Source: a virus | Length of the DNA stretch: 42,407 nt | Reading direction: 5' to 3' (one strand) | Virus record (IMG/VR): IMGVR_UViG_3300025110_000032 | Span: 1-42,407 of that record | In this document: piece after piece, positions 7,368 through 15,024 of the stretch | Layout of the letters: each line of letters begins with the position of its first letter | Position numbering within the stretch: position 1 is the stretch's first letter | Notes under the pieces: generated by a model | The model's database searches: none | Told to the model about the DNA's origin: nothing | What the model saw: only the letters and a program-made list of their open reading frames with translations | Program-made: the position numbers and the translations under genes

Positions 7368-7520
7368 CTATTTGGATTTCAGACTATAGATTTCGACGTA
7401 GGATTTGCAGCCTTCGCAAATCAATGTTGTATGTAAATTGAATTCTCCATCGGGAAAATCTTCGGCACAATTACTTTCTGCTTTCCAGATTAATTGCCCC
7501 TTGCAGTGATAACAGTTCAT
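7368..7520 (-). CDS. small zinc-ribbon protein, 50 aa
   Basis: Two CxxC pairs, MNCYHC at the N-terminus and CEGC near residue 35, make a zinc ribbon. The ATG overlaps the stop of the upstream membrane protein gene (ATGA), indicating coupled translation. It resembles the 48-aa protein at 13498-13644, which begins MNCWHC and carries CPNC at the same place, so the phage has two members of this family. Likely binds zinc; partner unknown. Confidence 0.6.
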   Translation of the reverse strand: MNCYHCKGQLIWKAESNCAEDFPDGEFNLHTTLICEGCKSYVEIYSLKSK

Positions 7521-7729
7521 CTTCTTTTAGTTTCTAGTTTTCTCAGCCTGACCTCGTGATCTCTTAATTCTTCTTTTACAATAACGATATCTTTTGCTAC
7601 TTCACTTCTTAGTAATTGAACCTCTCGAAGTATTGCCTCCATTCCTCTCTTCATACTTCCTTGCGTGAAAGCAATCCGCCAGAGAGCTCCAGCAGTGGCG
7701 ACACCAACAACAGCAATTACTTCAATCAT
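7517..7729 (-). CDS. small membrane protein with coiled coil, 70 aa
   Basis: An N-terminal hydrophobic segment (VIAVVGVATAGALWRIA) is followed by a charged coiled coil (LREVQLLRSEVAKDIVIVKE). The design is that of small phage membrane anchors, and it is the mirror of the XhlA-like protein at 19119-19328. It might take part in host membrane disruption, but nothing proves that. It is the first gene of a three-gene minus-strand unit and is divergent to the dCMP deaminase across 24 nt. Confidence 0.6.
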   Translation of the reverse strand: MIEVIAVVGVATAGALWRIAFTQGSMKRGMEAILREVQLLRSEVAKDIVIVKEELRDHEVRLRKLETKRR

Positions 7730-7753
7730 TAATTAACCTCCCATATATATTCT

Positions 7754-8251
7754 ATGTCAAACCTGAAGCCACCTAAAGCACCAGCTCATTGGGATCAACG
7801 ATTCCTTGTTCTTGCTTCCAATATTGCTGGTTGGAGTAAAGATCCAAGCACAAAAGTAGGAGCAGTTGCTGTTAGAGATCGCAGAATATTAGCCCAAGGT
7901 TTTAATGGATTACCAGTTGGAATTACCGATAGCAATGCTCGCTTACAGGACAGAGATACTAGGTTGCTAATGACAGTTCATGCAGAGATGAATTGTGTTG
8001 CTTTCGCTGCTAAATCTGGAGTATGCCTAGCAGGAGCAACAATGTATATTTGGCCTCTAATGACTTGCAGCAACTGCGCTGCTGTTTTAATCCAAGCCGA
8101 TATCAGCAAGATCGTTGTTCCTGATTTTGTAGAACCTCTTCGCTGGCAGGAATCATTCGATGCAGCTCGTGAAATGTTCATAGAAGCTGGTATTGCGGTA
8201 CATCGAATTCCTATTCGTGGCCCCTTAGAACCAGAGGAAGATAACGACTGA
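7754..8251 (+). CDS. dCMP deaminase family protein
   Basis: Zinc-dependent deaminase with HAE (residues 76-78) and PLMTCSNC (Cys 105 and 108), the catalytic triad of the cytidine/deoxycytidylate deaminase fold. The N-terminal GWSKDPSTKVGAVAV and FNGLPVGI are standard for dCMP deaminases. It turns dCMP into dUMP, feeding dTMP synthesis. A ThyX homologue lies 2.8 kb downstream, but that one lacks its signature motif. The protein is of normal length (165 aa) and complete. Marine cyanophages often carry nucleotide-scavenging genes of this kind. Confidence 0.88.
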   Translation: MSNLKPPKAPAHWDQRFLVLASNIAGWSKDPSTKVGAVAVRDRRILAQGFNGLPVGITDSNARLQDRDTRLLMTVHAEMNCVAFAAKSGVCLAGATMYIWPLMTCSNCAAVLIQADISKIVVPDFVEPLRWQESFDAAREMFIEAGIAVHRIPIRGPLEPEEDND

Positions 8252-8311
8252 TGCTTGCGAAATCTATTAGATTGCTTACTATATCTCGCAAGACGCAAGA
8301 TCAGCAATGCA

Positions 8312-8554
8312 ATGACAGACTTTAAGCTGGGGCATCGGGTTAAACATAAAGCAGATGGCCGCAGAGGAATGGTATTTGGACACCATGAAAGCACGGGTGT
8401 AAAAGATCTTTTATTTCCAGTTGCTTTAGAAGGTTCAACACGAAAAGAACTTTGGCCGATTGATCAAATCATTTTGATGCCAAAAGATCAGCAGCTAATT
8501 GCATTAGGTGGAAAATTTGATCCACCAAAAGGGTTTCCTCTCAACATTAAATAA
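8312..8554 (+). CDS. hypothetical protein, 80 aa, beta-rich
   Basis: The start at ATG 8312 is chosen because the residues before it in the longer frame (from 8255) look non-coding, and the globular part begins MTDFKLGHRVKHKADGRRGM. The GHRVKHKADGRRGMVFG pattern resembles a small SH3-like or KOW-type beta barrel. The gene sits in the plus-strand run between the deaminase and the HNH-like gene, 2 nt before the latter. Function unknown. Confidence 0.55.
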   Translation: MTDFKLGHRVKHKADGRRGMVFGHHESTGVKDLLFPVALEGSTRKELWPIDQIILMPKDQQLIALGGKFDPPKGFPLNIK

Positions 8555-8556
8555 CT

Positions 8557-9240
8557 ATGGCTCAATGGGCTCTGCCTCCTAATCTTCATTCGCATATTGA
8601 GGGTGGCCCATTATGTTTTCATTCCGATCACAACATCGGATCGAAAGATGGCAGAATTCCTCGCTATGCAGACAGTCATGCTTGCGTTAAATGTATTAGT
8701 GCATTAACTGAAGGACGACTAGCTCTAGATGTTCATCGCATTGAAAAACTATATAGAAGACGCTTCTTAGAATTCTGGTCTTTTGTTGAGATGGCTGGTC
8801 CTGACGAATGCTGGCCCTGGAGAGGTAAATATCATTCGCGTTGCAGGTCAAGTTACTTCTCAATCCCTAGACATTGGGGCTCTGGTCGTCAATATTCAGC
8901 AGCTCGTGTTGCCGCTTGGTTTACTTGGGGTGACCTCGGAAGACTTCCAATTAAAAATGTATGTGGAGATAACAACTGCTGTAATCCATTGCATATCCGC
9001 ATTAAAGGAGTACCTCATTATTTCCATAGGAGAACGATTGATTCAATTGATATTGACTTCAGTACACGTAAGTTAGAAAGCGAAACTCTATGTTTCCTCG
9101 AAACAACAGCCGATAAAGATCCAAGAACATTTGAACGATTAGAGAAGACAAATAAGATCTGGATCGATTGGCGGATGGGCAGCAACGAACCTGTTAACTC
9201 AATGATGGTTCCTAAATTTATGACTGAAAATAATTCCTAA
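8557..9240 (+). CDS. HNH-nuclease-like protein
   Basis: The centre has the features of a phage HNH family: FWSFVEMAGPDECWPWRGKY, then aromatic and basic residues (SAARVAAWFTWG), then CGDNNCCNPLHIRI, where NPLH supplies the N-H part of the motif. The usual first His before the Cys is a Gly here, so activity is not assured. A CxxC (CVKC) near residue 43 may bind structural zinc. The N-terminal 60 residues are unusual for the family and may be a separate DNA-binding part. It could be a homing or packaging-linked nuclease. Confidence 0.55.
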   Translation: MAQWALPPNLHSHIEGGPLCFHSDHNIGSKDGRIPRYADSHACVKCISALTEGRLALDVHRIEKLYRRRFLEFWSFVEMAGPDECWPWRGKYHSRCRSSYFSIPRHWGSGRQYSAARVAAWFTWGDLGRLPIKNVCGDNNCCNPLHIRIKGVPHYFHRRTIDSIDIDFSTRKLESETLCFLETTADKDPRTFERLEKTNKIWIDWRMGSNEPVNSMMVPKFMTENNS

Positions 9241-9271
9241 AATAAAACTATTACTGTTCAGTTCAAGTTAG

Positions 9272-10030
9272 ATGACGTTCACGAAAGACAATGAAGCATA
9301 TTTAAGAAGTAAAGGATATTCTGGCACAAGATTCGACTCCCCTAGAGATGGTGATTTAGTCGAAAAAAATAAACATTTATACGACTCAATCATCAAAGCC
9401 GCTGGCGATGACGGTCAGTTAACACAAGCAGAGTACGAGACTATTTACAACGACCGTGGTCCTTGGGGTAAATATGCATACAATCAAGATTCAGTAACAG
9501 ATGCTTTGGCTAGGGCAGCAGCAGATAAAGGCTTTAAAATTGACCAAAATACTTTAGATAGACATGACCTCGCTTATGACGGCGATGACATCATGGCAAA
9601 AATCGAAGCAGGTGATTTCGCACCTAGCATGCAGGACAAAGACAAATATTCCTACGAAAGAACAATTGAAGATGGTGATGATCCTTACAATGTTTTTAGA
9701 TATAAAGCACAAGAACAAGAAGAAGAAAAAGAAGATGAAAAACCTGTTGAACCAGAAGTTCCAGAACCAGCTTGCCCTTCTGGACAAGTAAGAGGCACAT
9801 CAGGAGCATGCATCGAAGACAAGGAATATGCAGATAATCCTTGGGAAGAACCAAGAAAGATTCCAAAAGCAATAGATGATTTAAGGAAAGAATTGGATTC
9901 GTATTCAGGTACTGGAAGTATTGACTACCTCACTCCACACATGAGCGATCAATACAAGCCTAAAGTTGGTAGCGGTAAGTTCTCAGGCTTCTTAAGAGCT
10001 AATCAATATCAGCAAGATCGATCTAACTAG
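9272..10030 (+). CDS. hypothetical acidic protein, possibly virion-associated
   Basis: 252 aa. The N-terminal half is globular (YLRSKGYSGTRFDS, DDGQLTQAEYETIYNDRGPW). A Glu/Lys/Pro-rich linker (about residues 148-170) leads to a Cys-containing segment (PACPSGQVRGTSGACIED) also seen in outline in the DUF4214 protein at 36129 (CPVGTQKNAAGNC). This shared CPxG...G.C motif and the neighbouring DUF4214 genes suggest a structural or accessory role. The family is not recognised. Confidence 0.55.
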   Translation: MTFTKDNEAYLRSKGYSGTRFDSPRDGDLVEKNKHLYDSIIKAAGDDGQLTQAEYETIYNDRGPWGKYAYNQDSVTDALARAAADKGFKIDQNTLDRHDLAYDGDDIMAKIEAGDFAPSMQDKDKYSYERTIEDGDDPYNVFRYKAQEQEEEKEDEKPVEPEVPEPACPSGQVRGTSGACIEDKEYADNPWEEPRKIPKAIDDLRKELDSYSGTGSIDYLTPHMSDQYKPKVGSGKFSGFLRANQYQQDRSN

Positions 10031-10065
10031 AATAAGAAAAAGTATTTAATTTCTGTAGATAAATA

Positions 10066-10716
10066 ATGTCAGCAATCAAGATAGACCCCGAAACCGAGAA
10101 GAAGTGGGCTAAAGAAAGAACCAAAACGTGGCTTCAAGAAACTTATAAAAACGAGCTTGGTCGCGATCTAGGTGATGAAGGAGAAAAATATTGGACAGCA
10201 GATATCCATGATCGAGGTCAAACAGAAGATCAAGTACTAGCAAATATCAGACGCAGTGATGAATACAAGGCATATCAAAGAGGCAAAGGAGAAGGAGATG
10301 CAACTCTTCCTGTAATTCCAGGTCCAATTATTGATGATCCAACAAAGCCAGTTCCAAAGCCAAAACCTCAAAAACCAAAATACGATTACACCCCTGACCC
10401 AGACAGGAAATACAACAAGTATTGGGATTCAATAGATGCAGCAGCAGACACTGGGAATCAGATGACTGATGATTATTATCGTCGCTTCCTGCCCCAGATG
10501 CGTAATGAAGTGCTTCTTGGAATTAATGAAATAGGCGCGGCTGATCGTTATCACGGAGATAGGTACGAGGGAAAACCTCCTACTTATTCAGATCCAAAGG
10601 AATTATTCGACTACTACAAAAGCAAAACAGGTGACTCCGACGACTCCAGCAACGATACAGTTAAAGAATTAGAAAAAAGAATTAAAGAGTTAGAGGATAA
10701 GTACACCATCAAGTAA
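10066..10716 (+). CDS. DUF4214-domain protein
   Basis: Residues about 22-70 form a DUF4214 unit (YKNELGRDLGDEGEKYWTAD ... LANIRRSDEY), a small helical domain related to phycobilisome-linker repeats. The match to a repeat in the 401-aa protein at 36129-37334 is close (ELGDEGRDYW, LANIRRSDEY). A proline/lysine-rich linker follows, then a charged helical part ending in a coiled coil (KELEKRIKELEDKY). The role is unknown. Because its homologue is in the virion operon, it may be a structural or assembly protein. Confidence 0.75.
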   Translation: MSAIKIDPETEKKWAKERTKTWLQETYKNELGRDLGDEGEKYWTADIHDRGQTEDQVLANIRRSDEYKAYQRGKGEGDATLPVIPGPIIDDPTKPVPKPKPQKPKYDYTPDPDRKYNKYWDSIDAAADTGNQMTDDYYRRFLPQMRNEVLLGINEIGAADRYHGDRYEGKPPTYSDPKELFDYYKSKTGDSDDSSNDTVKELEKRIKELEDKYTIK

Positions 10717-10755
10717 TAATCCTTGTTAAGGTTTATTAAGTATCTTGCGGAATGT

Positions 10756-10941
10756 ATGACTAAGCAGACAGTTTCGAATAAAGAATTTGTCACCGAATCA
10801 TATCGTAGTTTGCTGAATCGAGAGCCAGATTCTGAAGGATTGCAGTACTGGATTGATGATATAGAAAAGCGTGGGCAATCCCGAGACGATGTTGTTGCCA
10901 ATATCAAGCTCAGCGATGAATATCAAGCGATGGATTCTTAA
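10756..10941 (+). CDS. single DUF4214 domain protein, 61 aa
   Basis: The whole protein is one DUF4214 unit: FVTESYRSLLNREPDSEGLQ, then YW, GQSRDDVVANIKLSDEY. The ATG at 10756 is taken as start; an upstream in-frame TTG at 10723 adds 11 residues of poor coding character. It lies 40 nt after the other DUF4214 gene, so the pair may have arisen by duplication or by gene splitting. Confidence 0.7.
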   Translation: MTKQTVSNKEFVTESYRSLLNREPDSEGLQYWIDDIEKRGQSRDDVVANIKLSDEYQAMDS

Positions 10942-10960
10942 GGATCAATTTATCTAATTT

Positions 10961-10980
10961 GCAAGATACAGCTTGCACTA
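10961..10980 (+). promoter_or_regulatory. copy B of the recurring element, before the ThyX-like gene
   Basis: GCAAGATACAGCTTGCACTA. This copy also holds the inverted repeat TGCAAG...CTTGCA. Downstream similarity to copy C continues (CACTAG, then AAG-GGTC), making a conserved block of about 40 nt. The gene start is 48 nt further on. Confidence 0.55.
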
Positions 10981-11027
10981 GCTAACTAAGTGGTCTAACT
11001 TCCGCATAGAAGTTTAGGCTGTTCGTC

Positions 11028-11816
11028 GTGTCCTTCGATCAATTTGCTGTCCAAAGAATTGGTGGAGAAGAACAACCACAGAAGCTTTTATATTCAGTTT
11101 TTAAAACCTTAACCGATCGCACCCATAAACCAGTTGCAAATCTTCTTAAGGAAGATGACGAGACCTCCTTAGCAGAAGATGAAAGTGGTGATCTTTTTAT
11201 AAAGCAATGGGCACCAGCAATTAAAGAACAGACGAAAATAACCCAAGAAGCTTTTATCCCTTTCGATCATCCTCACTTAACTCTCCATATAAGAGGAGAT
11301 AGAACCACATTGTCTGATTTGAAAGAGATGTCTCAATCTCTATGTTTTAATTCCCAGTCGATATATGAGACTGCTGATAGCTATCGTAGACCTGTTAAAG
11401 ACTTCAACCATTGCCTCGAAGAATTTGTTTATTCAAGAGTGGTTGGTTTTTACTCGCCTGAAGATGAGGCTGATTTTAAATGGACTGAACAAGATAGAAA
11501 TGAACAATTAGCAGCCTCCTATTCACAATTAATTGACTTCAATGCCGCACGGGAGAAAGGGATTGCTAAAGAAGTCGCTCAGGAATCTTTGCCACAAAAT
11601 TTGTTAATTAACGCTACAGTAACTGCAAGTCTCGGCGATTGGCTACGTCTACTTGAGCGAGCAAGCTTGATGCGTAGCAGCTTCGAAATGAAGACGATCG
11701 TTGACAAAATTGCAGAAGAAATTCGCAAGTGGGTTCCCGAGATTTACAAGTGGTGGTATTCAGGATTTGAAAAGAAAAGAGCAAGGAAGAAGCAATCTAA
11801 ATCAATCGCAGCATGA
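11028..11816 (+). CDS. ThyX-like protein (flavin-dependent thymidylate synthase family) lacking the RHR signature
   Basis: The C-terminal half follows the ThyX pattern: GIAKEVAQESLPQNL (E-A-x-LP helix), ATVTASLGDWLRLLERA (where ThyX has TxxNLRxLxHFxxLR), and FEMKTIVDKIAEEI. FDHPHLTLHIRGDR matches the FEHxxFTFxIRGxSR strand. However, the stretch where RHRxxSxNxxSxR should be reads MSQSLCFNSQSIY, so the substrate- and flavin-binding arginines are missing. GTG is the start. It may be an inactive, repurposed homologue, or a partner subunit. The nearby dCMP deaminase fits a dTMP pathway. Confidence in the fold is moderate. Confidence 0.6.
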   Translation: MSFDQFAVQRIGGEEQPQKLLYSVFKTLTDRTHKPVANLLKEDDETSLAEDESGDLFIKQWAPAIKEQTKITQEAFIPFDHPHLTLHIRGDRTTLSDLKEMSQSLCFNSQSIYETADSYRRPVKDFNHCLEEFVYSRVVGFYSPEDEADFKWTEQDRNEQLAASYSQLIDFNAAREKGIAKEVAQESLPQNLLINATVTASLGDWLRLLERASLMRSSFEMKTIVDKIAEEIRKWVPEIYKWWYSGFEKKRARKKQSKSIAA

Positions 11817-11826
11817 GGCTTTCTCT

Positions 11827-12042
11827 ATGGAAAGCACCAACGATCTATTTGAATTACATTCATCCATCAGTTTATTAATTGATTCTTTTCTAGAAGATCC
11901 AAAATACAGGCAATACGTTCCCCTTCTAACCCAAGCGGAATACATAGCAGATCATTTGTTAGTTCAAACGCAGAACATGAATTTGCATGGCAAGACCGAA
12001 GCCTACAGAACTTTTAGTCAAGTTCTTTCCAGAACTCATTGA
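11827..12042 (+). CDS. hypothetical protein, 71 aa
   Basis: ATG at 11827 (MESTNDLFELHSSISLLIDS), 10 nt after the ThyX-like gene. It appears all helical (LLTQAEYIADHLLVQTQNMN). It overlaps the next gene by 56 nt in a different frame. Family not recognised. Confidence 0.55.
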   Translation: MESTNDLFELHSSISLLIDSFLEDPKYRQYVPLLTQAEYIADHLLVQTQNMNLHGKTEAYRTFSQVLSRTH

Positions 12043-12442
12043 CAAGTCTGTACCGACCAAGAATAAAGAAGCATCTAAAGAATTAAACGTCAGAGTCTGT
12101 GAAGCAATTATTTCTGATCTGATCGGGAAGTTTGATTCCTTATTTAGTTACATGGGCGAAGGGGCTTTGATCGTCAAGCTCGCTACTCGTCACGGCAAAG
12201 AAACCATTCAAACGCAAAACTATATCAACCGATTCTCACTTGAGAGAGATCTAGCAGAAGCAAAGAAAGCAGGCGATGCAACGGTTGAGGAGTTCTTAAA
12301 AGATGTCTTAGCGAAAGTCAAGAAGTGCAAATTTGACGATGAAATCTGCATCCTCCTACTAGACAACTCTGGAGGATCTGCTGCAATTCTGCCAAGAGAT
12401 AATCCGGCGAAACGAATACAAACAATGATTGATGAGCTGTAA
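11987..12442 (+). CDS. hypothetical protein, 151 aa
   Basis: ATG at 11987 inside the end of the previous gene. The product is basic at the N-terminus (MARPKPTELLVKFFPELIDK) and has a mixed, globular composition. Positively charged and helical parts alternate (LERDLAEAKKAGDATVEEFL). No known domain is seen. It ends 2 nt before the next gene, so it is in the same operon as the ThyX-like and methylase-like genes. Confidence 0.6.
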   Translation: MARPKPTELLVKFFPELIDKSVPTKNKEASKELNVRVCEAIISDLIGKFDSLFSYMGEGALIVKLATRHGKETIQTQNYINRFSLERDLAEAKKAGDATVEEFLKDVLAKVKKCKFDDEICILLLDNSGGSAAILPRDNPAKRIQTMIDEL

Positions 12443-12444
12443 TC

Positions 12445-13071
12445 ATGGCTCAGACAGAAAGACTTTATAAATGTGACTTAGCCCCACCAGCCCCAGTCAT
12501 TCAGGGAGCTCGTAGTGTTCTCGGCACGATTGATCTTGACCCCTACTCAACGAAAGACATTAATCGTTCAGTCATGGCTGCTCGATTCTTCGACCGAGAT
12601 AAAGAAACCTTAGAAAGCATTATCCATAAAACATGGGATACGCCCAATGAAGGAAGAGTCTTCGTTGGGGCTCCTACGGGTGCAGCCCTAACAAGAAGAC
12701 TCATCAATAAGACACTAGCTGAATATAGACAAGGTCGGATCAGTCATGCCGTGATTTGGATGGCTCATAACGAGGCAATCATTCGAGCGCCTTGGCTATG
12801 GGACTTTCCAATGTGCATCCCATTTAGAAGGCTTCGACCCCAGTGGTGGGATGACGAACTGGAAACATTCAGAGGGGTTTCTCCTTCTGATTGGTCCGCC
12901 ATCGCGTACCTACCACCGACTGATCCAAACAAATTTCATACTGCGCTATCGAGATTCCATAACGTCTTTAGCCCAATCGGCAGAGTTGTTTTCAACGAAT
13001 ACAGCGGTGAGGGTGACTGGGATGAGTCCTACAAAATTGCATTCGGGAAAAATTATGATTACCGAGGTTGA
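12445..13071 (+). CDS. possible phage Dam-like N6-adenine methyltransferase, degenerate
   Basis: The order of segments resembles phage N6-adenine methylases: an N-terminal region with IDLDPYSTKDINRSV (like LDVAA...N), RVFVGAPTGAALTRRLIN where the catalytic DPPY/NPPY should be, HAVIWMAHNEAIIRAPW, and RRLRPQWW near the site of the family's gRi element. The catalytic motif is not conserved (GAPTGA), so activity is doubtful. It may be a related but non-catalytic fold. The next gene starts inside its last codons. Confidence 0.35.
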   Translation: MAQTERLYKCDLAPPAPVIQGARSVLGTIDLDPYSTKDINRSVMAARFFDRDKETLESIIHKTWDTPNEGRVFVGAPTGAALTRRLINKTLAEYRQGRISHAVIWMAHNEAIIRAPWLWDFPMCIPFRRLRPQWWDDELETFRGVSPSDWSAIAYLPPTDPNKFHTALSRFHNVFSPIGRVVFNEYSGEGDWDESYKIAFGKNYDYRG

Positions 13072-13495
13072 TACAGACAGAACGGAAGTAGATAGTTTCC
13101 TTGCTCCAGACGGAAACACATACTTAACGATTCGATCTGTTGTTTACGATTCGTGGATTATCTGGCAAGACGCGATTCCTTTTGAAAAAGATTTGCGCTT
13201 GATGTTAACTCAAGAGATCTACGACAACATCGTTGAGCTTGGTACTCGTGTGCATAAACTACATCAATCGCTTCCTGGCTATAAGGCTCTAACAGAATCT
13301 CCATTCGACTTTGTCTTATGGTTCGATCCTCTAGACTCAGATCCAGATTGGAACGAAGGTAAGAAATGTAGATTTATGATTAAGGATTTCACAGCAGATG
13401 AACTCGTCTACTTCAACACGCTAAAGAAAGCAAATAAACTAGAAGTCAAGCCGATGACCAGTCGTCTGGTCGAAGCAAAGATCCCTGTCAAGTAA
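13055..13495 (+). CDS. hypothetical protein, 146 aa
   Basis: The start at ATG 13055 is favoured over the longer frame from 12851, which overlaps the methylase-like gene. The globular part begins MITEVDTDRTEVDSFLAPDG. The protein is acidic and aromatic-rich (YDSWIIWQDAIPFEKDL, FDFVLWFDPLDSDPDW). No motif or family was recognised. It is 2 nt from the following zinc-ribbon gene. Confidence 0.6.
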   Translation: MITEVDTDRTEVDSFLAPDGNTYLTIRSVVYDSWIIWQDAIPFEKDLRLMLTQEIYDNIVELGTRVHKLHQSLPGYKALTESPFDFVLWFDPLDSDPDWNEGKKCRFMIKDFTADELVYFNTLKKANKLEVKPMTSRLVEAKIPVK

Positions 13496-13497
13496 CT

Positions 13498-13644
13498 ATG
13501 AATTGCTGGCATTGCAATACGGAGCTGGTCTGGGGAAGTGATTCGGATCTTCCAATTCCAAGCGACGAATATGATTTCGTTACTTTTCTGTGGTGTCCAA
13601 ACTGTGAGTCAGACACTGAGGTTTATCACAAGAAACAGGCTTAA
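13498..13644 (+). CDS. small zinc-ribbon protein, 48 aa
   Basis: MNCWHC at the start and CPNC near residue 33 form a zinc ribbon. It is a paralogue in outline of the 50-aa protein at 7368-7520 (MNCYHC...CEGC). It follows the previous gene by 2 nt and converges with the minus-strand gene at 13645. It is shorter than typical gene-calling cut-offs and easily missed. Confidence 0.6.
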   Translation: MNCWHCNTELVWGSDSDLPIPSDEYDFVTFLWCPNCESDTEVYHKKQA

Positions 13645-13899
13645 TCAGGTTCCTAAATTTCCATACCTTGCTTCGAACAAGGCTTTTCTTGCGCCGTATT
13701 TCTCCAAGTCTTCTCTAAATAATTGATTATCTTCTCCTTGCTGAGCAGTTCGTTGATTCATAACTCGGATGCCACTTCCACCATCGAGAGATCTTCTTCC
13801 CCCAGTAGAACCTCCATAGTTCTGAGAGTCATGATTAAACTTCCTAGCCTTAGCCAGATGCCTTTTTACTAAAGCACTTTTTCTATTAGTCAATGCCAT
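13645..13899 (-). CDS. hypothetical basic protein, 84 aa
   Basis: Basic, low-hydrophobicity product (MALTNRKSALVKRHLAKARK) with a Gly/Ser/Arg-rich middle (GGSTGGRRSLDGGSGIR). It may bind nucleic acid or be a virion-internal protein; no family is known to me. Its start overlaps the end of the upstream membrane-protein gene by 14 nt. Confidence 0.55.
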   Translation of the reverse strand: MALTNRKSALVKRHLAKARKFNHDSQNYGGSTGGRRSLDGGSGIRVMNQRTAQQGEDNQLFREDLEKYGARKALFEARYGNLGT

Positions 13900-14134
13900 A
13901 TTCAGCTCCTAAAAGTAAAAGTTTTTCCGGCCATTGATCTCTGGGGATGTACTTGATCATTAAGTAGAAATGAAAGTTATGGATCAATGTGAACATAACA
14001 ATCACCAGCGTTGGATTAATCCCTCTTGATTCATTGAGAAGAGCATTGCATAACGCAAATCCCTCTAAGAGTTGACGCTCCATTACAGCAAGAGTCAGAA
14101 GCTTTTTCCTGTCTTTGTGATCTATGTCACTCAA
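13886..14134 (-). CDS. hypothetical protein with one hydrophobic segment, 82 aa
   Basis: TTG start. The N-terminal half is a charged helix (HKDRKKLLTLAVMERQLLEG). A hydrophobic stretch around residues 42-60 (TLVIVMFTLIHNFHFYLMIK) could be one membrane segment. It is divergent to the diphosphohydrolase gene across 57 nt, which must hold both promoters. Family not recognised. Confidence 0.55.
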   Translation of the reverse strand: MSDIDHKDRKKLLTLAVMERQLLEGFALCNALLNESRGINPTLVIVMFTLIHNFHFYLMIKYIPRDQWPEKLLLLGAEYGID

Positions 14135-14191
14135 TACGCTTGATCTGTCTTACACTTAACACTATCCTAGGCAGAATAGAAGAGGAACTAA

Positions 14192-14581
14192 GTGAAGACT
14201 CGTTTTGATCTTGTGCCTTGGGATGCTGTTGCAGACATCGCTGATGTCCTCCAGTATGGCGCTGCAAAGTATGGGGCGCATAATTGGTGCAGAGGTGCCC
14301 ACTGGAGCAGATACTTCTCGGCTCTATGCAGACATGTATTCGCATGGTGGAGAGGAGAAGACAGGGATAGAGAAACAGGGAAAAGCCACCTTGCCCACGC
14401 TGGATGCTGCTTGCTCTTTCTAATGGAATACCAGCGAAATAGTTGGGGCACAGATGATCGTTTTACTGGTCCAGATGATCAGATATTCAACAAAGATGAC
14501 GGCCTCTCGAAAGATACATTTAGCATGGAATTATACGAACAAATTAGCAAAGCTGATCCCATCGATTTAGGTTTGGAGTAA
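14192..14581 (+). CDS. dATP/dGTP diphosphohydrolase domain protein (DUF5664-like)
   Basis: The family pattern is clear: TRFDLVPWDAVADIADVLQY, GAAKYGAHNW, HWSRYFSALCRHVFAWWRGE, and HLAHAGCCLLFLMEY. Members hydrolyse dATP/dGTP to the monophosphate plus pyrophosphate in phages that edit the dNTP pool, including some with modified purines. GTG is the start. It is on the plus strand, divergent from the minus-strand gene at 14134. No PurZ-type gene is visible in this window, so purine replacement is not shown. A small Cys-rich gene follows after 2 nt. Confidence 0.8.
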   Translation: MKTRFDLVPWDAVADIADVLQYGAAKYGAHNWCRGAHWSRYFSALCRHVFAWWRGEDRDRETGKSHLAHAGCCLLFLMEYQRNSWGTDDRFTGPDDQIFNKDDGLSKDTFSMELYEQISKADPIDLGLE

Positions 14582-14583
14582 CC

Positions 14584-14748
14584 ATGAAATCAGATCATTC
14601 AAGCTGTCAATGTACACATTGCAAGGAGATTGTATGCCAACAAAAACGTATGGAGAACTGGCAATTAACTCGCAGAAAATTTAATTCATTCGTAGAAGAG
14701 AAGGCACTATCAGTAAGGCCAGATATTATTGCTCAGCTCTCTTCTTAG
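14584..14748 (+). CDS. small Cys-rich protein, 54 aa
   Basis: ATG 2 nt after the diphosphohydrolase stop. The N-terminus has SCQCTHCKEIVC, a cluster of four Cys and one His that could bind zinc; the rest is basic and helical (ENWQLTRRKFNSF). It ends inside the convergent gene at 14726. Co-transcription with the diphosphohydrolase is likely. Function unknown. Confidence 0.5.
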   Translation: MKSDHSSCQCTHCKEIVCQQKRMENWQLTRRKFNSFVEEKALSVRPDIIAQLSS

Positions 14749-14863
14749 AGAGTATTTGTATTTGTTTCCACCAATAATCTTTCTCGCCTTCTTCTATCCA
14801 GGGTGAATGGTACATCACGTATGCATTCTTTATCTGTTCGTAAATATTGGATTCTTCTTTCAC
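14726..14863 (-). CDS. small acidic/aromatic protein, 45 aa
   Basis: GTG start at 14863 overlapping the TGA of the upstream membrane-protein gene (GTGA), a sign of translational coupling. The product is hydrophilic and aromatic-rich (MYHSPWIEEGEKDYWWKQIQ). No family known. It overlaps the convergent Cys-rich gene by 23 nt. Confidence 0.45.
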   Translation of the reverse strand: MKEESNIYEQIKNAYVMYHSPWIEEGEKDYWWKQIQILSKKRAEQ

Positions 14864-15018
14864 TTCTTCTGCTTCCTAATCTCCACAGAAATTGGACTAT
14901 CTAATATATTGACGATTTTCATGTACGCATAGGCAGTAAATACCTGTGGAACGATGAAAGCAATCATTGCGATCACCCAAAACACGTAATAATAATTCTC
15001 CTTATTTTGTGTTCTCAA
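14860..15018 (-). CDS. small membrane protein, 52 aa
   Basis: TTG start at 15018, 6 nt after the stop of the upstream gene. One long hydrophobic segment (VFWVIAMIAFIVPQVFTAYA) with a basic C-terminus (EIRKQKK), so probably a single-pass inner-membrane protein with the C-terminus inside. Its TGA overlaps the next GTG. Could be holin-related, but size and charge alone do not establish it. Confidence 0.5.
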   Translation of the reverse strand: MRTQNKENYYYVFWVIAMIAFIVPQVFTAYAYMKIVNILDSPISVEIRKQKK

Positions 15019-15024
15019 TGTTAT

